Below, one piece after another: positions 14,254 through 16,523 of a DNA stretch of 16,523 nt; positions within the stretch are counted from its first letter, which is position 1; the number at the start of each line of letters is the position of its first letter. The notes under the pieces were generated by a model, which saw only the letters and a list, made by a program, of their open reading frames with translations, did not search any database and was not told where the DNA came from. A program made the position numbers and the translations under genes. Source of the stretch: JAEUMD01 sp050250815 (GTDB lineage: Bacteria > Pseudomonadota > Alphaproteobacteria > Rhizobiales > Hyphomicrobiaceae); contig JBFWNY010000053.1 in assembly GCA_050250815.1 (NCBI GenBank), positions 1-16,523 on the forward strand, given 5' to 3'.

Positions 14254-14407
14254 CGCTTTATGGGATTGATCCGACGAGGCTGACCGCCTTGCGGCCTCCA
14301 CATTCGCCTGCCCGTCTGTCACCCCACCCCGCTGGCGCCCATTACCTCACAGATGGTTCGGCACGCCGGCGGATGTCGTGCACGTGTCTCACAAGGGCTT
14401 CTTGACC

Positions 14408-15229
14408 ATGCCGCGCGTTCGCAGATTTCTGGCGGGAGCAGCGGCGGTGAGTGTCATTGTCTACGCGGGCATCACGGCTGCGATGTACGCGAAACAGCGT
14501 GACCTTCTCTTCAATACGCAGGATACGGGCGGCCTGTCGAAAGCGGGAGCGTTGGCGATTGAGGGGGGCGTGCGGGTCGTCATTCCGACGCCCGACGGCG
14601 AGCGGCTGGCGGGATGGTATCTTGCGCCCAAGTCGGGCCAGCCGACGTTCCTATTCTTCCACGGCAAGGGCGGTGGGCTTGAAAAGAAGAAGTGGCGCTG
14701 GAAGCGCTTGCGCGAGCATGGCGACGGCGTGCTCGCCATCTCCTATCGCGGCTATCCCGGCTCGACCGGCTCTGCCAGCGAAGCGGGGCTGATGACGGAC
14801 GCGCGCGCCGCCTATGACTGGCTGATCGCGCGCGGGCACAAGGCGGACGACATCGTTCTGCACGGTCTGTCGCTCGGGACGGGCGTCGCCACAGAGCTGG
14901 CAACCCAAGTTCCGGCCAGGGCGCTGATCTTGGAAGCGCCCTATACGGCGGTGGTCGATGTCGCAGCGGAGCGTTATCCCTGGTTGCCTGTTGGCTGGCT
15001 CATGCGCGATCCATTCCTGACGCGCGATAAGATCGCAAAGGTCAAAATCCCGGTGCTCATTGCGCACGGGACCGGCGACACCGTGATTCCCTATCAGCAT
15101 GCCGAGCGGCTTTACGCTCTTGCGAGGCAGCCGAAAGTTTTGGCGCGCTTTGAGGGCTCCGACCATTCGACGCTGGTGCGCGACGGGCTCTACGAGAAGC
15201 ACGTCTGGCCGTTTCTCACGCGCGATTGA
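14408..15229 (+). CDS. Alpha/beta hydrolase, membrane-anchored (ABHD13/BEM46-like)
   Basis: A 273-residue alpha/beta hydrolase of the kind often annotated as serine aminopeptidase S33 or BEM46-like. The hydrophobic segment at about 10-27 looks like an uncleaved anchor or a signal peptide. The catalytic triad is visible: nucleophile Ser155 in GLSLG, Asp224 in HGTGDTVIP, and His253 in GSDHSTLV. FFHGKGGG (83-90) supplies the oxyanion loop. The substrate is not predictable from sequence, but a small ester or peptide is usual for the family. The start is between ATG at 14408 (chosen; AAGGG lies about 10 bases upstream) and GTG at 14378 or 14384. It follows the pnt terminator and so has its own promoter in the 200-base spacer. 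Confidence 0.87.
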   Translation: MPRVRRFLAGAAAVSVIVYAGITAAMYAKQRDLLFNTQDTGGLSKAGALAIEGGVRVVIPTPDGERLAGWYLAPKSGQPTFLFFHGKGGGLEKKKWRWKRLREHGDGVLAISYRGYPGSTGSASEAGLMTDARAAYDWLIARGHKADDIVLHGLSLGTGVATELATQVPARALILEAPYTAVVDVAAERYPWLPVGWLMRDPFLTRDKIAKVKIPVLIAHGTGDTVIPYQHAERLYALARQPKVLARFEGSDHSTLVRDGLYEKHVWPFLTRD

Positions 15230-15338
15230 GGGGCACGGCGTTGCGCTTCGACCCAGAATGCCGGCGCGGCGTTCCGAACGCATAGGCGGTGAGAACGACT
15301 TGGGAGGGCCCGTTTCTGCTTCGTGCAGCAGCGCCGCC

Positions 15339-16523
15339 TTACATCGCTTTGGCGCTCGGCAGGCTCACGCCCGTTGCCGGACCGCGCGAAGCCGGTCCCG
15401 GAGACGTCGACGTCGCCTCCGCGCGGTTGATGGCGCGGGAGATGCGTGGCGCCGTGCCGGCCGCGGTTGTGCTGCGCAGCGCAGGCGTCGGCAGCGCAAG
15501 CTCCTTTTGTGTCGTCTTGTAGGCGACGATGGCGCGCTTCGTCTTCTGGCTCGTCTCGCTGGCAACAGCCGTCTTGGCCTCGCGTTCGGTCTCCGCGACG
15601 CGGGTAGCATCCGCACTGACCTTGGCAGTGCGCCGGACGATTTCGGCTTCTTCGATACCGCGGGCGCACAACCCGGCGATGCCCACCACGTAGCGTGTGG
15701 CGCCGTGCTGCTTCTCCCCCGAGCCTTCAACCTCGATGAGGCGCGCGTGGTGACCGGCCGCGCTGACTTGGTCGGCAAACCGGCGCTGCTGGTCGAAGGG
15801 CACCTGTGCGTCGTCGGGATCACCCACGACATAGATGTGGCGGCGCTTGTCCTTGGCGATGCCGTCGATCTTCTCGGACGGATCGTACACCGTGCGCGAG
15901 ATGTCCTTGAGCCGCAGGTCGCGATGCAGGGGCTTGTTGGCGTCGTAGATGAAGCGCGCATGCTCGTAGACGCCCGAACCGAGCGCCGCGCACGAGACAT
16001 CGTTGCGGCCCATCGTCAGCACGGAGGCTGCGACCAGCGAGCCGCGCGACTGTCCGGCAAGAATGACATCGTCGATGCCCAGCCGTGCCTTCAGGGCGTC
16101 GATTGCGGCATTCAACGCGAAGACTTCCTCGGGCTTGCGCCGGTCGGCATGGTTACCGGACGAACCGTCGAGGCCCAGGCGGGCGACGCGGATGTATCGG
16201 ACCTTGAAGGTCTTGGAGAGCGATTGCAGGGCGTCGCCGATCTTCTTCAAGTGCTCGTTGCTGCCCTGCGTCTCGATGTAGTTGTCGGGGGGAGAATCGC
16301 CATCGAAGAAGATGACGGCGCGCCGGTCCCGCTCGAAGCCTTTGGTGGCGATGTAGGCGATGCAGGCGGTGCCGAGCTTGTGGCGGACGAAGACGCGGTC
16401 TGGCATTGCCTCGCAAAGTGTCTGCGACTTGCTCTCTGCCGTCAGCATGTCCTCGTAGGGATAGGTGGCCGAGCGCTTGGCGTTGGCGGAATCTGGCAGA
16501 GCGAGACCCAACGCCAGGACCGC
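15339..16523 (-). CDS. Exported alpha/beta-hydrolase-like protein with low-complexity tail (5' partial)
   Basis: The frame is open to the right edge and its first visible residues, AVLALGLALPDSANA, form the end of a signal peptide, so the true start lies beyond 16523; a TTG at 16511 is not the start. Counting from that TTG, the triad candidates are Ser155 in AGQSRGS, Asp233 or Asp234 in GDPDDAQVP, and His269 in EKQHGATR. The order and spacing match an alpha/beta hydrolase, and the Arg in G-x-S-R-G is less usual. After about residue 290 a 100-residue tail rich in Ala, Thr, Ser, Arg and Pro follows and looks disordered. It is convergent with the other hydrolase, with about 109 bases between stops. 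Substrate unknown. Confidence 0.78.
   Translation of the reverse strand, partial: AVLALGLALPDSANAKRSATYPYEDMLTAESKSQTLCEAMPDRVFVRHKLGTACIAYIATKGFERDRRAVIFFDGDSPPDNYIETQGSNEHLKKIGDALQSLSKTFKVRYIRVARLGLDGSSGNHADRRKPEEVFALNAAIDALKARLGIDDVILAGQSRGSLVAASVLTMGRNDVSCAALGSGVYEHARFIYDANKPLHRDLRLKDISRTVYDPSEKIDGIAKDKRRHIYVVGDPDDAQVPFDQQRRFADQVSAAGHHARLIEVEGSGEKQHGATRYVVGIAGLCARGIEEAEIVRRTAKVSADATRVAETEREAKTAVASETSQKTKRAIVAYKTTQKELALPTPALRSTTAAGTAPRISRAINRAEATSTSPGPASRGPATGVSLPSAKAM

Overview
This window is chromosomal DNA from a GC-rich alphaproteobacterium, most likely a member of the Hyphomicrobiales (Rhizobiales). The main pointers are a proton-translocating transhydrogenase whose alpha subunit is split into two genes (pntAA, pntAB), a 47-residue aa3-oxidase subunit IV just upstream of it, an HvrA-type H-NS protein, and a CoA-Nudix / DUF6111 / CCA-transferase cluster joined by stop-start overlaps. 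Genus assignment is inference; there is no rRNA or tRNA gene here.

Layout. The first 89 bases hold the end of an unknown gene. Then come an iron-type superoxide dismutase (minus strand, with a clear intrinsic terminator), a 638-base non-coding stretch carrying a candidate sodB operator and a candidate promoter, and an H-NS family gene with a strong terminator. A three-gene minus-strand cluster follows (Nudix hydrolase, DUF6111 membrane protein, CCA tRNA nucleotidyltransferase) with its own terminator at 2185-2224.

From about 4.9 to 10.4 kb most genes are poorly characterised. There is an exported 423-residue protein with a possible lysozyme-like core, a PilZ-domain protein, a Pro/Ala-rich membrane-anchored protein, an ABC1/UbiB-family atypical kinase, and two adjacent exported proteins that look like diverged tandem duplicates sharing a cysteine scaffold.

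From 10.6 to 14.25 kb lies the bioenergetic block: cytochrome oxidase subunit IV, pntAA, pntAB, a small extra gene that resembles colicin-immunity-like proteins, and pntB, ending in a probable terminator. PntAA, PntAB and PntB together form the membrane enzyme that uses the proton gradient to make NADPH from NADH. The inserted small gene overlaps both neighbours and so is probably co-translated with them. The window closes with two convergent alpha/beta hydrolases, one membrane-anchored and one exported with a long low-complexity tail; the second runs off the right edge.

I found no transposon, CRISPR array, prophage or obvious island. The observations most worth checking are the immunity-like gene inside the pnt operon, the duplicated four-cysteine exported proteins, and the possible lysozyme fold in the 423-residue protein.
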